Positions 14,379 through 22,793 of a DNA stretch of 45,835 nt are shown one piece after another. The notes under the pieces are model-generated. The model saw only the letters and a program-made list of their open reading frames with translations. It ran no database searches and had not been told where the DNA came from. The stretch covers positions 1-45,835 of the forward strand of contig SHLQ01000006.1 of NCBI GenBank assembly GCA_004282895.1, written 5' to 3'. Source of the DNA: Acidimicrobiales bacterium (GTDB taxonomy: Bacteria > Actinomycetota > Acidimicrobiia > Acidimicrobiales > SHLQ01). The stretch's first letter is position 1. The number at the start of each line of letters is the position of its first letter. The position numbers were made by a program, and so were the translations under genes.

Positions 14379-15602
14379 GTGGCCACCCAGATCTCCGTGA
14401 CGAGTTATTACTACCGGCGCGGCGGCGCCGAAGCCGTCATGTTGGATCAGAACGACCTGCTCCGCGAACGCGGCTGGGCGATCGTCCCGTTCGCGATGAA
14501 CTACGAACAGAACCTCGACACCGACTATGACGAGTACTTCGTCGAAGAGATCGATTTCGCCAGCGACTACACCCCGGTCGAGAAGGTACGCAAGGTCGTG
14601 AAATCGGTCTACAGCCTCGAAGCCAGAGCGGCGATCGGCCGCCTCATCGACGACACGAACCCCGACATCGTGCACGCCCACAACGTGTACCACCACCTCA
14701 CGCCGGCGATCTTCGGTGCCGCCCAGAAGAAGGGTGTCCCCACCGTGATGACGGTGCACGATCTCAAGATCGGCTGTCCGTCGAAACTCATGCTCGCACC
14801 GGACGGCGTGTGTGAACGCTGCAAGGGCGGCAAGACCTGGAACGCGATCGGACAACGTTGTCTGAAGGACAGCCGCGCCCTGTCCGCCGTCGCCGCGTTC
14901 GAGACATCGCTGCACCGCCTACTCGGCAGCTATCGCAAACACGTCGACCGATTCATCATCCCCAGCCACTTCCACATGAACAAGCTGATCGACTGGGGAC
15001 TGCCGGCGGACAAAGCCCGCTATCTGCCAAATGCCGTCGACCTGTCGACGCTCGAGCCGAACAACGCCGTCGGCGAAGGATTCATCTTCGTCGGCCGCCT
15101 GTCAGAGGAGAAGGGGCTACGGACGTTCATCGAAGCGGTGGCCGCAGCTGGTGTCGCCGCCACCATCGTTGGTACCGGCCCGCAGGAGGACGAGCTGCGC
15201 CAGCTTGCGGCCGACACCGGCGCCGATGTCGAGTTCGCCGGGTATCAGACCGGGGACACGCTGTTCCAGCTCATCGCAGATTCGCGGGCATTGGTGCTCC
15301 CATCGGAGTGCTACGAGAACGCGCCGGTCGTGTTGTTGGAGGCCTATGGCGTTGGTAGACCCGTGCTCGGAAGCAACCTCGGCGGCATTCCGGAGCTGAT
15401 TCTCGACGGGGAGACCGGGCTGGTGGCCGAAGCCGGCAACGTGGTGTCGTTCGCAGCCCAACTCACCGCCCTGCAGGAGATGCCGGCCGCAGAAATCACG
15501 GAGATGGGGCGAGCTGGCCGCGAGTTCGCCCAAACCACATTCACGAAAGAACAGTACCGGGACGGCCTGCTCGACATCTATCGCGGGCTCGGAGTTGGCT
15601 GA
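14379..15602 (+). CDS. Glycosyltransferase family 4 with Cys-rich insert
   Basis: A 407-residue GT-B enzyme. GTG 14379 has AGGA 6 nt upstream. N-terminal features are YYYRRGGAEAVML, DIVHAHNVYHHL and TVMTVHDLKIGCPSKLML. A cysteine cluster CERCKGG...C follows at about residues 146-165, common to a GT4 subset and possibly metal-binding. The C-terminal half has FIFVGRLSEEKGL and the donor-binding EX7E motif ENAPVVLLE. It probably elongates the EPS repeat unit; sugar specificity is unknown. It is in the flippase operon, 32 bp after the lipoprotein gene. Confidence 0.9.
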   Translation: MATQISVTSYYYRRGGAEAVMLDQNDLLRERGWAIVPFAMNYEQNLDTDYDEYFVEEIDFASDYTPVEKVRKVVKSVYSLEARAAIGRLIDDTNPDIVHAHNVYHHLTPAIFGAAQKKGVPTVMTVHDLKIGCPSKLMLAPDGVCERCKGGKTWNAIGQRCLKDSRALSAVAAFETSLHRLLGSYRKHVDRFIIPSHFHMNKLIDWGLPADKARYLPNAVDLSTLEPNNAVGEGFIFVGRLSEEKGLRTFIEAVAAAGVAATIVGTGPQEDELRQLAADTGADVEFAGYQTGDTLFQLIADSRALVLPSECYENAPVVLLEAYGVGRPVLGSNLGGIPELILDGETGLVAEAGNVVSFAAQLTALQEMPAAEITEMGRAGREFAQTTFTKEQYRDGLLDIYRGLGVG

Positions 15603-15612
15603 CCTGACCCCG

Positions 15613-15618
15613 TAGTGT
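15613..15618 (+). promoter_or_regulatory. Leaderless-type -10 box (TAGTGT) for the SCO6745-like gene
   Basis: TAGTGT ends exactly 6 nt before ATG 15625. This supports that ATG over GTG 15622 as the start. Confidence 0.55.
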
Positions 15619-15624
15619 GATGTG

Positions 15625-16356
15625 ATGACGCCTGAAGAGCTCTGCACCACCACCGCCGCCCCAATCGGAACAATCGGCGCCCACTTCTATTTCCAGCCCG
15701 AGACCCTGGCTGCAGGAAAGGAGATCGGGCTGGACGGGTTCCGGTTCTACATCCTCGGCCGTGGCGGTGTCATGGGCGACGTCGACAACGCGGTCGTTCA
15801 GTCCGCGTTCGGCTACTTCGATCCCGCCCTCATCGAGAGGATGTGGGATTCGGCTCGCGAGCGGGTTCCGGCCCGTGAGGCTGCCGCCGCCTATCTGGAG
15901 GCCTCCTACACGGTGGCCAGAAGCACCGTCGCAGCCTCGCCCACGCTCGAAGCGTTCGTCGACGCCGCAGCGAAAGTCGTCGCGAACGTGGACCGGTCGG
16001 GTCTGCCTCTCTTCGCCGGTTATGCGTCAATGCCGGTGCCCGATGACACCGTCGCTGCGGCGTATCACTACGCCGTCCTCCTGCGTGAGCTGCGCGGCAG
16101 CGTGCACCTTGCCTCCGTCGCTGCCGCTGGTCTGCACTCCCGCGTGGCGCATCAGATGCGCCGACCCGACATGGTCGAGTTCTTTGGGTGGACAGAGGAA
16201 CTCGACGTCGTTGATGAGCACCATGATCGACGGGCCCGCGCGGACGAGATGACCGACGACGCGATGACCCAGATCTACTCCGTGCTGAGCGCCGACGAAG
16301 CCGCCGCATTTGCCGTCGGCGTTGAGGAGATGGCGCAGGCCCTCGAGGTCACCTGA
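15625..16356 (+). CDS. SCO6745-like conserved actinobacterial protein
   Basis: A 243-residue soluble, mainly alpha-helical protein. The stretch FYFQPETLAAGKEIGLDGFRFYILGRGGVMGDV, followed by the FGYFDP region and two repeated helical halves (EAAAAYLEASYTVARSTV; YHYAVLLRELRGSVHLASV), resembles the uncharacterised SCO6745 family of actinomycetes. No catalytic motif is evident and no EPS role is implied. It is probably transcribed from its own promoter. The last 8 bp overlap the convergent phosphoesterase gene. Confidence 0.72.
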   Translation: MTPEELCTTTAAPIGTIGAHFYFQPETLAAGKEIGLDGFRFYILGRGGVMGDVDNAVVQSAFGYFDPALIERMWDSARERVPAREAAAAYLEASYTVARSTVAASPTLEAFVDAAAKVVANVDRSGLPLFAGYASMPVPDDTVAAAYHYAVLLRELRGSVHLASVAAAGLHSRVAHQMRRPDMVEFFGWTEELDVVDEHHDRRARADEMTDDAMTQIYSVLSADEAAAFAVGVEEMAQALEVT

Positions 16357-17485
16357 TGGTGATGAAGTCAACCGACGGGGTGACGCCGAATCGGACCTTC
16401 GGTGATTCGCCACGGTTGACCCCGACGCCGGTACTCACATAGACGGACATCCCGCGCACCTCGTGGAGCCCGCCTGCGGCGACCTCGTTCGGCAACTCGG
16501 TAACGTTCCAGATCGGACCGTATAACGGAATGGAGATCTGTCCGCCGTGGGTATGGCCTGACACCATGAGGTCGATCGGTGAGCTGCGCTGCAGGTTGAT
16601 GATGCCGTCGGGTGAATGGGACAACAGGATGTCGATCGTTGCATCCGACGATCCATCAACGAATCGATCAATCAACGACTTGGCGCCTTCTCGACGGTTG
16701 TTCGGCCAGGCGATGCCACCCAACCGGAGGCGTTGTCCCCGCACGTCGATCTCCACGATCTCATCGAGCACGGCAGTGACTCCGGCCAGCTCCGCCAGCT
16801 CACGAACCGATTCTGGGCTCGGGTCGGTGTTCCCCTGAATCATGTAGACCCCGAACGGCGCCTGCAGGCGAGAGAGCGCCTCGGCTGCTTCGGCCTCGAT
16901 GTCCGCATAGGCGTCATCGGGAACCTGGGTCATGTCGCCGGCGACGATAATGAGGTCGGGATTGCCGGCGACAACTGCGGCAATGGCCCGTCTCTCGAAG
17001 TCACCAAATCGATCGGTTTGGATGTCGGCGATCACACCAACAACAACCGGTTCGTCAGCGGCGGCCACATCGAGCGAGGCCACCTCGGTGGTGAGACGAT
17101 TCGGCTCGATGTGTGTCGCCCAAATGCCAACTAAGGCCGGCGCCATGAAGGCAATCGCCACCATCGCCAGCCGGAGTCGTTCCGCGCTTGCAGCCGGAGG
17201 ACGAACGATCGTCCGCAACGCCAGGATCAACCCGATCGTCGGCAGCCCAACAACCCCGAGAACATAGAGGTGGTGGAACGTCGACTCCTCGGACTCGACC
17301 ACGCCAACCTGTCGGGCGACAACCACCACCGTCGTCCAACCAACGGCCGCACTCGCCGCCGCAATCCCTGCCCTGGCCGGTCGAGAAACCGTGCGCGTCG
17401 CTGGCACCAACAACACCAGCCAAAACAGCACGAAAAACACGGCTGTGGCCACGAGCGATACCGCGAGCACCATCGTGCATACCAT
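16349..17485 (-). CDS. Membrane-anchored metallophosphoesterase
   Basis: A 378-residue calcineurin-like phosphoesterase. The N-terminal 130 residues contain about four transmembrane helices (MVLAVSLVATAVFFVLFWLVLL, then VGLPTIGLILALRTI and LAMVAIAFMAPALVGIWA). The catalytic domain shows ADIQTDRFG, VAGDMTQ, IQGNTD, LLSHSPD and SGHTHGGQ, the metal-ligand series of the family, and lies after the last TM. This YkuE-like arrangement suggests a membrane or cell-wall phosphodiester substrate. The start is uncertain: ATG 17485 or ATG 17473 both precede TM1, while the open frame to 17539 adds residues without signal features. Divergent from the second EPS operon. Confidence 0.85.
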   Translation of the reverse strand: MVCTMVLAVSLVATAVFFVLFWLVLLVPATRTVSRPARAGIAAASAAVGWTTVVVVARQVGVVESEESTFHHLYVLGVVGLPTIGLILALRTIVRPPAASAERLRLAMVAIAFMAPALVGIWATHIEPNRLTTEVASLDVAAADEPVVVGVIADIQTDRFGDFERRAIAAVVAGNPDLIIVAGDMTQVPDDAYADIEAEAAEALSRLQAPFGVYMIQGNTDPSPESVRELAELAGVTAVLDEIVEIDVRGQRLRLGGIAWPNNRREGAKSLIDRFVDGSSDATIDILLSHSPDGIINLQRSSPIDLMVSGHTHGGQISIPLYGPIWNVTELPNEVAAGGLHEVRGMSVYVSTGVGVNRGESPKVRFGVTPSVDFITIR

Positions 17486-17620
17486 CGGGCATCTTTCTAC
17501 CCAATCAAGGCTCAATGACCCACGCACGAGCTCGCCCACTTGGCGTACTGTTCGATTTCATACCAACCACTTTCAGTTCGCGGATACAACGGTTTCGTCA
17601 CACGATCCCGAAGCCGCGTA

Positions 17621-17636
17621 AGGTGCGAAAGCACCT
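17621..17636. promoter_or_regulatory. Dyad AGGTGC-gaaa-GCACCT upstream of EPS operon B, candidate operator
   Basis: A perfect 6-bp dyad with a 4-bp centre lies immediately upstream of, and shares 1 bp with, the TATCCT box at 17636-17641. It therefore occupies the spacer between -35 and -10, a classic repressor position. As RNA it would be a GNRA-loop hairpin, but it would lie upstream of the expected start site. Confidence 0.5.
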
Positions 17637-17641
17637 ATCCT
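17636..17641 (+). promoter_or_regulatory. Candidate -10 box (TATCCT) of EPS operon B
   Basis: TATCCT lies 33 nt before ATG 17675. The leader contains an AGGAAAG Shine-Dalgarno sequence near 17658-17664. No good -35 match is visible at 17613-17618. Confidence 0.45.
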
Positions 17642-17674
17642 GATCACACGACGCGTGAGGAAAGACTCTCGGAA

Positions 17675-18829
17675 ATGACGGAAGGCGAACACAGCAGCGC
17701 AGGAGAACTCAGCTCCTTTCTGCACCTTTCGGGCTGGCGCCCACTGTTTCTCGCCCTCGTCGCGGGCCTCGCCGGCGCCGTTGGCCTCTTTCTCGCGCTC
17801 GGCGAACCCAGCCAATGGGTCTCGCGTTATGTGATCAACGGCCAGCGCGTCGCCGAAAGCAATCTGCAGCCCGGCCAACTCGACATCTTCGTCGAGGAAA
17901 TTGTGCAAACCAGTCGCTTTCCGGTCGTCGTCGACGAGGTTGAACGCGAGACCGGTCTGGTGCACGAAGAGGACTATGAGATCACGATCTCGCAGGCACC
18001 GGCCAGTGTGGCGCTCGCCAACGTCAACGTTGTCGCCGACCGCCCGGAAGACAGCCAGGCGGTTGCCGTACAAACCAGCATCTCCGCTCTTCGAGTCACG
18101 CTGGTCAAGAACCGGACCGGCTTGGAGGCCAATCGCGACCGCCTCGACCGCGAGGTCGCGAACACCACGGCTCGCGCCAACGATCTCATCGGAGAGGCGG
18201 GTGGCGTGAGCCCCGACACCGCCTACACCGCCGCTGCGAATCGACTGCTCGAACAACGCAGCGACCCGGACCCAGACGTCTCCACCGCTCGACTCGAAGC
18301 CGACGTCGCTCGCCTCGAACCTCTGGATACCGAATACCGCCAACTCCAGACATCGCTCGCGCAGCTCAACGTCCGACTCGGCGATCTGAACAACTCGATC
18401 AGTGAAGCCAGCGGTCACATCGAAGCTCTCGACCGCGAGCCTGACGCCCCGTTCATCATCTCCGAGGTGATCACCGAGGAAACGTCGCGCATCGCCAAAC
18501 TGCTCACCGGTGTCATGCTCTTCGCTATCCCCGCGGCGTTGCTTACGATCCTTGGTTTTGTTGCCTTTGACGGCTTCCGTCGTCGGTCGCTCGAGCCGCT
18601 GGTACCGTCGCAGCCGATCGATTCCTACGGCATTCTCGACGCCAACTCACAACGGGCACTGCCCGAGGCCAGCGTCACCAAGCTGCAGGTGGTCGACGAA
18701 GCCGATCTTCTCGCGGAAGACGAAGGCGCCATTCCTGTCGGCGAAGCGATCGACGACATCGTCGATGACCCTGACGATGATCCCGAGCCGAAGAAGGCCA
18801 AGGACAGCCGATGGGGCCGCAGCGCATGA
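17675..18829 (+). CDS. Wzz-like polysaccharide co-polymerase (third copy) with acidic cytoplasmic tail
   Basis: A 384-residue protein. ATG 17675 gives MTEGEHSS and a normal short cytoplasmic N-terminus; upstream in-frame codons look non-coding. TM1 is at about 22-42 (LFLALVAGLAGAVGLFLAL), coiled-coil segments cover about 150-250, and TM2 is near 277-298 (IAKLLTGVMLFAIPAALLTIL). About 85 further residues follow, ending in a very acidic stretch (DDIVDDPDDDPEPKKAK). Such a long C-terminal tail is unusual for a Wzz without a kinase and might dock a cytoplasmic partner. It heads the operon with sulfotransferase, polymerase and GT2, so it is the likely length regulator for that polymerase. Confidence 0.85.
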   Translation: MTEGEHSSAGELSSFLHLSGWRPLFLALVAGLAGAVGLFLALGEPSQWVSRYVINGQRVAESNLQPGQLDIFVEEIVQTSRFPVVVDEVERETGLVHEEDYEITISQAPASVALANVNVVADRPEDSQAVAVQTSISALRVTLVKNRTGLEANRDRLDREVANTTARANDLIGEAGGVSPDTAYTAAANRLLEQRSDPDPDVSTARLEADVARLEPLDTEYRQLQTSLAQLNVRLGDLNNSISEASGHIEALDREPDAPFIISEVITEETSRIAKLLTGVMLFAIPAALLTILGFVAFDGFRRRSLEPLVPSQPIDSYGILDANSQRALPEASVTKLQVVDEADLLAEDEGAIPVGEAIDDIVDDPDDDPEPKKAKDSRWGRSA

Positions 18830-18845
18830 GCAAAGCCGGCTGATC

Positions 18846-19757
18846 ATGACGGATCGGATTGCGCCGATCTTCATCGTCGGGGCGGGGCGGAGCGGATCAA
18901 CGGCGTTTCATCACGCGTTCACTCGACACCCCGACGTGTCGTGGGTCTCCAAGATCCTCGACGTTCTCCCCCGCGCCGAGAAGTTGAATGCCGCCGTGTT
19001 GCGCGGACTCGACCAACCCGGCGTTGGGTCGCTGCTCATGAAGGGATTGATCGAACCCGGACATCTCAAACCGAGCGAGGCCTACGCCTACTGGGAGCGA
19101 ATCGCCCCCGGATTCAGCGAACCGTTCCGTGATCTGGTCGCAACCGACCTGACCGAACGCACGAAGCAGAACATGCAGGAGGCGGTGGAACGGCTCACGA
19201 TCGACGAACGGCCGGTGCCGCTCATCAAGATCACCGGGTGGCCTCGTATCGGCTACCTGCAGGAAGCATTCCCCGACGCCCGATTCGTCCACATCGTTCG
19301 GGACGGTCGAGCGGTCGTGAACTCGATTCTGCAAGTCGACTTCTGGGACGGCTGGAGGGGTACGAAGGGTTGGCGCGGCCTCGATATGACCCCCGAGCAG
19401 CAGGATCGCTGGGATGCCAGCGGAAAGTCGTTCGTGACCCTTGCCGCCATGGAGCTCTCCGACATGCTCGACGCGATGGTGGTTGCCGAACCGCTCGTCC
19501 CGCCAAACCAGTTCCTCGAACTTCGTTATGAAGACCTGTGCGCCGATCCGACCGAGTCGTTTCGTATGGTGACCGCGTTCTGCGAGATGAATCACCCCGA
19601 CTCGTTCGACCGAGCCGTTGTCGACTTCGGTTTCCGAACAACGAACGACAAGTGGCAACGCGACCTGACGACGTTGCAGCAACAGCAGCTGGAAGCCGAG
19701 CTCGGCCCGCACCTTGACCGGTGGGGTTACCCGCGAGTGTTCGGCACGTCGTCATGA
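18846..19757 (+). CDS. PAPS-dependent sulfotransferase
   Basis: A 303-residue cytosolic sulfotransferase. The 5'-phosphosulfate loop is seen as IFIVGAGRSGSTAFH (residues 8-22) and the 3'-phosphate motif as RFVHIVRDGRAVVNSI (about 145-160). It would transfer sulfate from PAPS to a hydroxyl or amine, here most likely a sugar of the EPS unit or its lipid-linked precursor. That substrate is inferred from position between wzz and wzy. ATG 18846 is set by the first motif; in-frame codons upstream overlap the wzz-like gene in another frame. Its TGA overlaps the next ATG (ATGA). Confidence 0.88.
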   Translation: MTDRIAPIFIVGAGRSGSTAFHHAFTRHPDVSWVSKILDVLPRAEKLNAAVLRGLDQPGVGSLLMKGLIEPGHLKPSEAYAYWERIAPGFSEPFRDLVATDLTERTKQNMQEAVERLTIDERPVPLIKITGWPRIGYLQEAFPDARFVHIVRDGRAVVNSILQVDFWDGWRGTKGWRGLDMTPEQQDRWDASGKSFVTLAAMELSDMLDAMVVAEPLVPPNQFLELRYEDLCADPTESFRMVTAFCEMNHPDSFDRAVVDFGFRTTNDKWQRDLTTLQQQQLEAELGPHLDRWGYPRVFGTSS

Positions 19758-21253
19758 CCGACACCGCCGCTCACACCTCCGACCACTTCACCATTCGCAG
19801 CGAAGATACCTCGACCGTCGAAGAGGTCACCGTCCCCTCACCGGGACCAATGGCCATCTTCGTCGTGCTCGCGGCCGTTGCCTCGGGCCTCGTCGTGGCC
19901 CTCGGCTTTCAAGCGGTGAAGCCGAACACGCCGTTTGTGATTCTCGGCGGCACCCTTCTCGTGGCGGCCATTCTTGCGATTGTCGGCTTGTACCGGTACC
20001 AGTGGTTCCTCTTGATCACGCTCGCTATTCGACCGGCACTCGATGACCTCGTCGCCGACGAGTTCGGCAGCTTCCAACCCTCCGCGATCCTCGGCATTCT
20101 GGTCATTCTCGTCACCAGCCTGCACCTCATCAGCCGACGAGCACACGGTCGATGGAAACACGGCACCCACATGTCCTTGGGATACATCGCGTTCTTCGTG
20201 TTGTTCGTGCCATCCTTCATCACCTCCGTCGACCGAGGAGTATCCCAGGCCGCGATGTTCGGCGTGGCCTCCGTGATGTTGCTGTACATCGCCATGGAAC
20301 AGCACCTGATGGACGACCGTCGGTTCATGTATCGGATGCTCACCGCATCTCTGCTGGGTCTGATTGTCCCCACGATCACCGGCTTCGTGCAGTTCGGCTG
20401 GACCGGCACCCTCGACCCCGGCGGTTCCGGGCTCATTCGCATCGACGGCTCGTTTGCCCATCCGAACACCTACGCCACCTTTCTGGTCTTTGCGATCCTC
20501 ATGATGATCGGGGTCGCACCAACCCTCGACGTCCGGCGTCGCCTCATCCTCCTGAGCTTCACCACCTTCACTGCGTTCCTCATGGTCGCCAGCTTCGCTC
20601 GTGGCGCGTGGGCCAGCTTCCTGCTGGGAGCGTTGCTCATGGCCTCTCGGGTCAACAAGAAGCTCGTCTTCGTGATCGGGTTCGGCGCAGTCGCGGCTGC
20701 CGCAGCAGTACCCGGCGTCGGTGACCGCATCGACAACCTGTTCGCCACAACCGGTGCCGGCGGCGGCGTGAAGACCGACGATTCGCTCGGCTGGCGGATC
20801 GGCTATTGGGGTCGCATCTGGCCGTTCTTCTACAACAACCCGGTAACCGGCATCGGTATCGATGCCACCAAGACCCAAACCGTCGAGGGCAAGGACCCCC
20901 ACAACAGTTTCCTGCAGCCGATCATCGAAGGCGGCGTTGTCGGCGCCATCGGATTCTTCGGCCTCCTGATCATCGCCACCATCGCCGCCCTGAAGCTGTG
21001 GCGCCTCACCAAGGGCACCTCCCTCGACCATCGCACGAAGATGATCAGCGTTGCATCGATCACCGCCGTGTTCTCCGTCTCCGCCCAGCTCCTCACCGAA
21101 AATGTGATGCTCAACACGGTCGTCTGGTGGTACATCAACATTGCGCTGGCTTGGATCGCCGTCGTCGTGTGGCGACCGGAATCGGAGCCGGCTGAACCCG
21201 AGTCGATTGAGGATCAACTCGACGTCCGACAACCGATCGAGGAGCTCGTATGA
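19754..21253 (+). CDS. O-antigen ligase/Wzy-type polysaccharide polymerase
   Basis: A 499-residue polytopic membrane protein with about a dozen hydrophobic helices. The Wzy_C (PF04932) signature region is visible: GSFAHPNTYATFLVFAILMM, MVASFARGAWASFLLGALL, then the extracytoplasmic loop with GWRIGYWGRIWPFFYNNPVTGIGI and DPHNSFLQPIIEGGVVGAIGF. It would polymerise flipped repeat units, or ligate the polymer to a carrier, on the outer face of the membrane. ATG 19754 overlaps the sulfotransferase stop and leaves a hydrophilic N-terminus of about 32 residues. The 3' end overlaps the GT2 gene by 4 bp. Confidence 0.88.
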   Translation: MTDTAAHTSDHFTIRSEDTSTVEEVTVPSPGPMAIFVVLAAVASGLVVALGFQAVKPNTPFVILGGTLLVAAILAIVGLYRYQWFLLITLAIRPALDDLVADEFGSFQPSAILGILVILVTSLHLISRRAHGRWKHGTHMSLGYIAFFVLFVPSFITSVDRGVSQAAMFGVASVMLLYIAMEQHLMDDRRFMYRMLTASLLGLIVPTITGFVQFGWTGTLDPGGSGLIRIDGSFAHPNTYATFLVFAILMMIGVAPTLDVRRRLILLSFTTFTAFLMVASFARGAWASFLLGALLMASRVNKKLVFVIGFGAVAAAAAVPGVGDRIDNLFATTGAGGGVKTDDSLGWRIGYWGRIWPFFYNNPVTGIGIDATKTQTVEGKDPHNSFLQPIIEGGVVGAIGFFGLLIIATIAALKLWRLTKGTSLDHRTKMISVASITAVFSVSAQLLTENVMLNTVVWWYINIALAWIAVVVWRPESEPAEPESIEDQLDVRQPIEELV

Positions 21254-22143
21254 CCACACCTCGACTCACCATTGGCATGCCGGTGTACAACGGCGGCGAC
21301 TACATCGCCGAAGCGCTCATCAGCCATCTCGAACAGGACTTCACCGACTTCGAACTGATCGTCTCCGACAACTGCTCCGACGATGCGACACCCGACATCG
21401 TGCAGGAGTTCGTGCGTTCCGACGATCGGGTTCGGTACAGCCGCACCACCGAGAACGTTGGTGGACCCGCGAACTTCAACCGATGCTTCCGGCTGGGCGA
21501 GGCCGATCTCTTCCGCTGGGCCGCAGCCGACGACCGGATCGAGCCCGGCTATCTGTCCAAGGTCATCCACATGATGGACGCGGACGCGGGCATCGCAATT
21601 GGACACTGCGACAGCGTGTTGATCGACCCGGCCAGCGATCCGATGCTCGAGATGGATAAAGGCTGGCTCGGCGGTGATGGGTATCTCGAGGCAATCCGGT
21701 TGCATCCGCCCAGCGGGGATACGCGATTCCAATCCGACCAGCCGCATCACCGTGTCGACGCGGTGATCAACAACAACCACCGCAACTTCTACATCTTCGG
21801 TGTGATGCGCCGAGCGCTCATGCTGCAGACAAGACTGCACGGCCTCTTCTACGGCGGCGACCGCACGTTGTTGGTCGAGCTGGCCATTCGAGGCCGGTTC
21901 CACAAGGTTCCCGAGCCACTGTTCGCCTCACGCAGCCACGCCAAGAACTCTGGCAGAAACAGTCTGAATTTCGAGGAACTCAAACAACACGGCGCCGAAG
22001 ACCTCCGCTACGCCGGCCAGGTCCTGAAGGGATATGTCCAGGCGATTCGTGGGGGCGAGCTGAGCCAGGCCGACGAACTTCGTTGTCTGGGTATGGTCGC
22101 CAAGAAGGCAAAACAGCCGACTCGGCTGCTTCGTGGGTGGTAG
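21250..22143 (+). CDS. Glycosyltransferase family 2
   Basis: A 297-residue GT-A enzyme with LTIGMPVYNGGDYIAEAL, FELIVSDNCSDDATPDIV and ENVGGPANFNRCF. The metal-binding DxD position reads WAAADDRIEPGYL, so the motif is ADD rather than a strict DxD. FYGGDRTLLVELAIRG in the C-terminal half fits the acceptor side of the family. No TM segment is seen, so it acts in the cytosol on the growing repeat unit. Translationally coupled to the polymerase gene by an ATGA overlap. Confidence 0.9.
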   Translation: MTTPRLTIGMPVYNGGDYIAEALISHLEQDFTDFELIVSDNCSDDATPDIVQEFVRSDDRVRYSRTTENVGGPANFNRCFRLGEADLFRWAAADDRIEPGYLSKVIHMMDADAGIAIGHCDSVLIDPASDPMLEMDKGWLGGDGYLEAIRLHPPSGDTRFQSDQPHHRVDAVINNNHRNFYIFGVMRRALMLQTRLHGLFYGGDRTLLVELAIRGRFHKVPEPLFASRSHAKNSGRNSLNFEELKQHGAEDLRYAGQVLKGYVQAIRGGELSQADELRCLGMVAKKAKQPTRLLRGW

Positions 22144-22175
22144 CGGTCGATATGCGGGCGCTGCCGCCGCTCATC

Positions 22176-22181
22176 TAACGT
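22176..22181 (+). promoter_or_regulatory. Leaderless-type -10 box (TAACGT) for the hexapeptide-repeat gene
   Basis: TAACGT ends exactly 6 nt before ATG 22188, and no Shine-Dalgarno is present. Confidence 0.55.
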
Positions 22182-22187
22182 CGCTCC

Positions 22188-22709
22188 ATGCCCATCTACA
22201 CACTCGGCGATGAGTGGACGCCTGATATTCACCCCGACGCCTACATCCACCCGCTGGCGGTTCTGATCGGCCGAGTGGTCATCGGACCGGACTCGTCCGT
22301 CTGGCCGGGTGCGGTGCTGCGGGCGGATGACAACACGATCACCATCGGTGCCCGCAGCAGCATTCAGGACGGCGCGGTGCTGCATTGCACCCATGAGCAC
22401 CAGACGATCATCGGCGACGACTGCACAGTCGGCCACAACGCCCATCTCGAAGGATGCACACTCGAGGACGCGTCTCTGGCCGGTTCGGGTTCGGTAGTGC
22501 TGCACGGCGCAGTCATTTCGACCGGCGCGCTGGTGGGCGCCAACGCAGTCGTTTCGGGGGGCAAGACGGTGCCGCCCAACGCCATGGCACTCGGCATCCC
22601 CGCTCGATTCAAGGAAGACGCCAACTCGCGCGAGGACAACATCATGAACGCCGAAAACTACGTTCGCCGGGCGCGGCGCTACCGCGACAACCTCCGTCGC
22701 ATCGACTGA
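22188..22709 (+). CDS. Gamma-carbonic-anhydrase-like hexapeptide-repeat protein
   Basis: A 173-residue left-handed beta-helix protein. Hexapeptide turns run from IHPLAVLIGRVVIG to GALVGANAVVSGG. Histidines in AVLHCTHEH and TVGHNAHLEG match the metal-ligand positions of the gamma-class carbonic anhydrase/YrdA/PaaY group. The C-terminus has an amphipathic helix (NYVRRARRYRDNLRRI) as usual for this group. Carbonic anhydrase activity is not guaranteed, since many family members are inactive or of unknown function. It lies among EPS genes, but its own leaderless promoter suggests independent expression. Confidence 0.85.
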   Translation: MPIYTLGDEWTPDIHPDAYIHPLAVLIGRVVIGPDSSVWPGAVLRADDNTITIGARSSIQDGAVLHCTHEHQTIIGDDCTVGHNAHLEGCTLEDASLAGSGSVVLHGAVISTGALVGANAVVSGGKTVPPNAMALGIPARFKEDANSREDNIMNAENYVRRARRYRDNLRRID

Positions 22710-22793
22710 TGTACCCACCGTGATGGGTCCGATGGCTCTGGGGGCAGACGACGGGTTCTCCTACCGTTGTCAGCAGTGGCCAGTGAGGACTCC

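Noticed and set aside
22713-22728. ACCCA/TGGGT inverted repeat as a terminator after the hexapeptide-repeat gene
   Set aside because: The stem is only 5 bp and no T-run follows; too weak to call.
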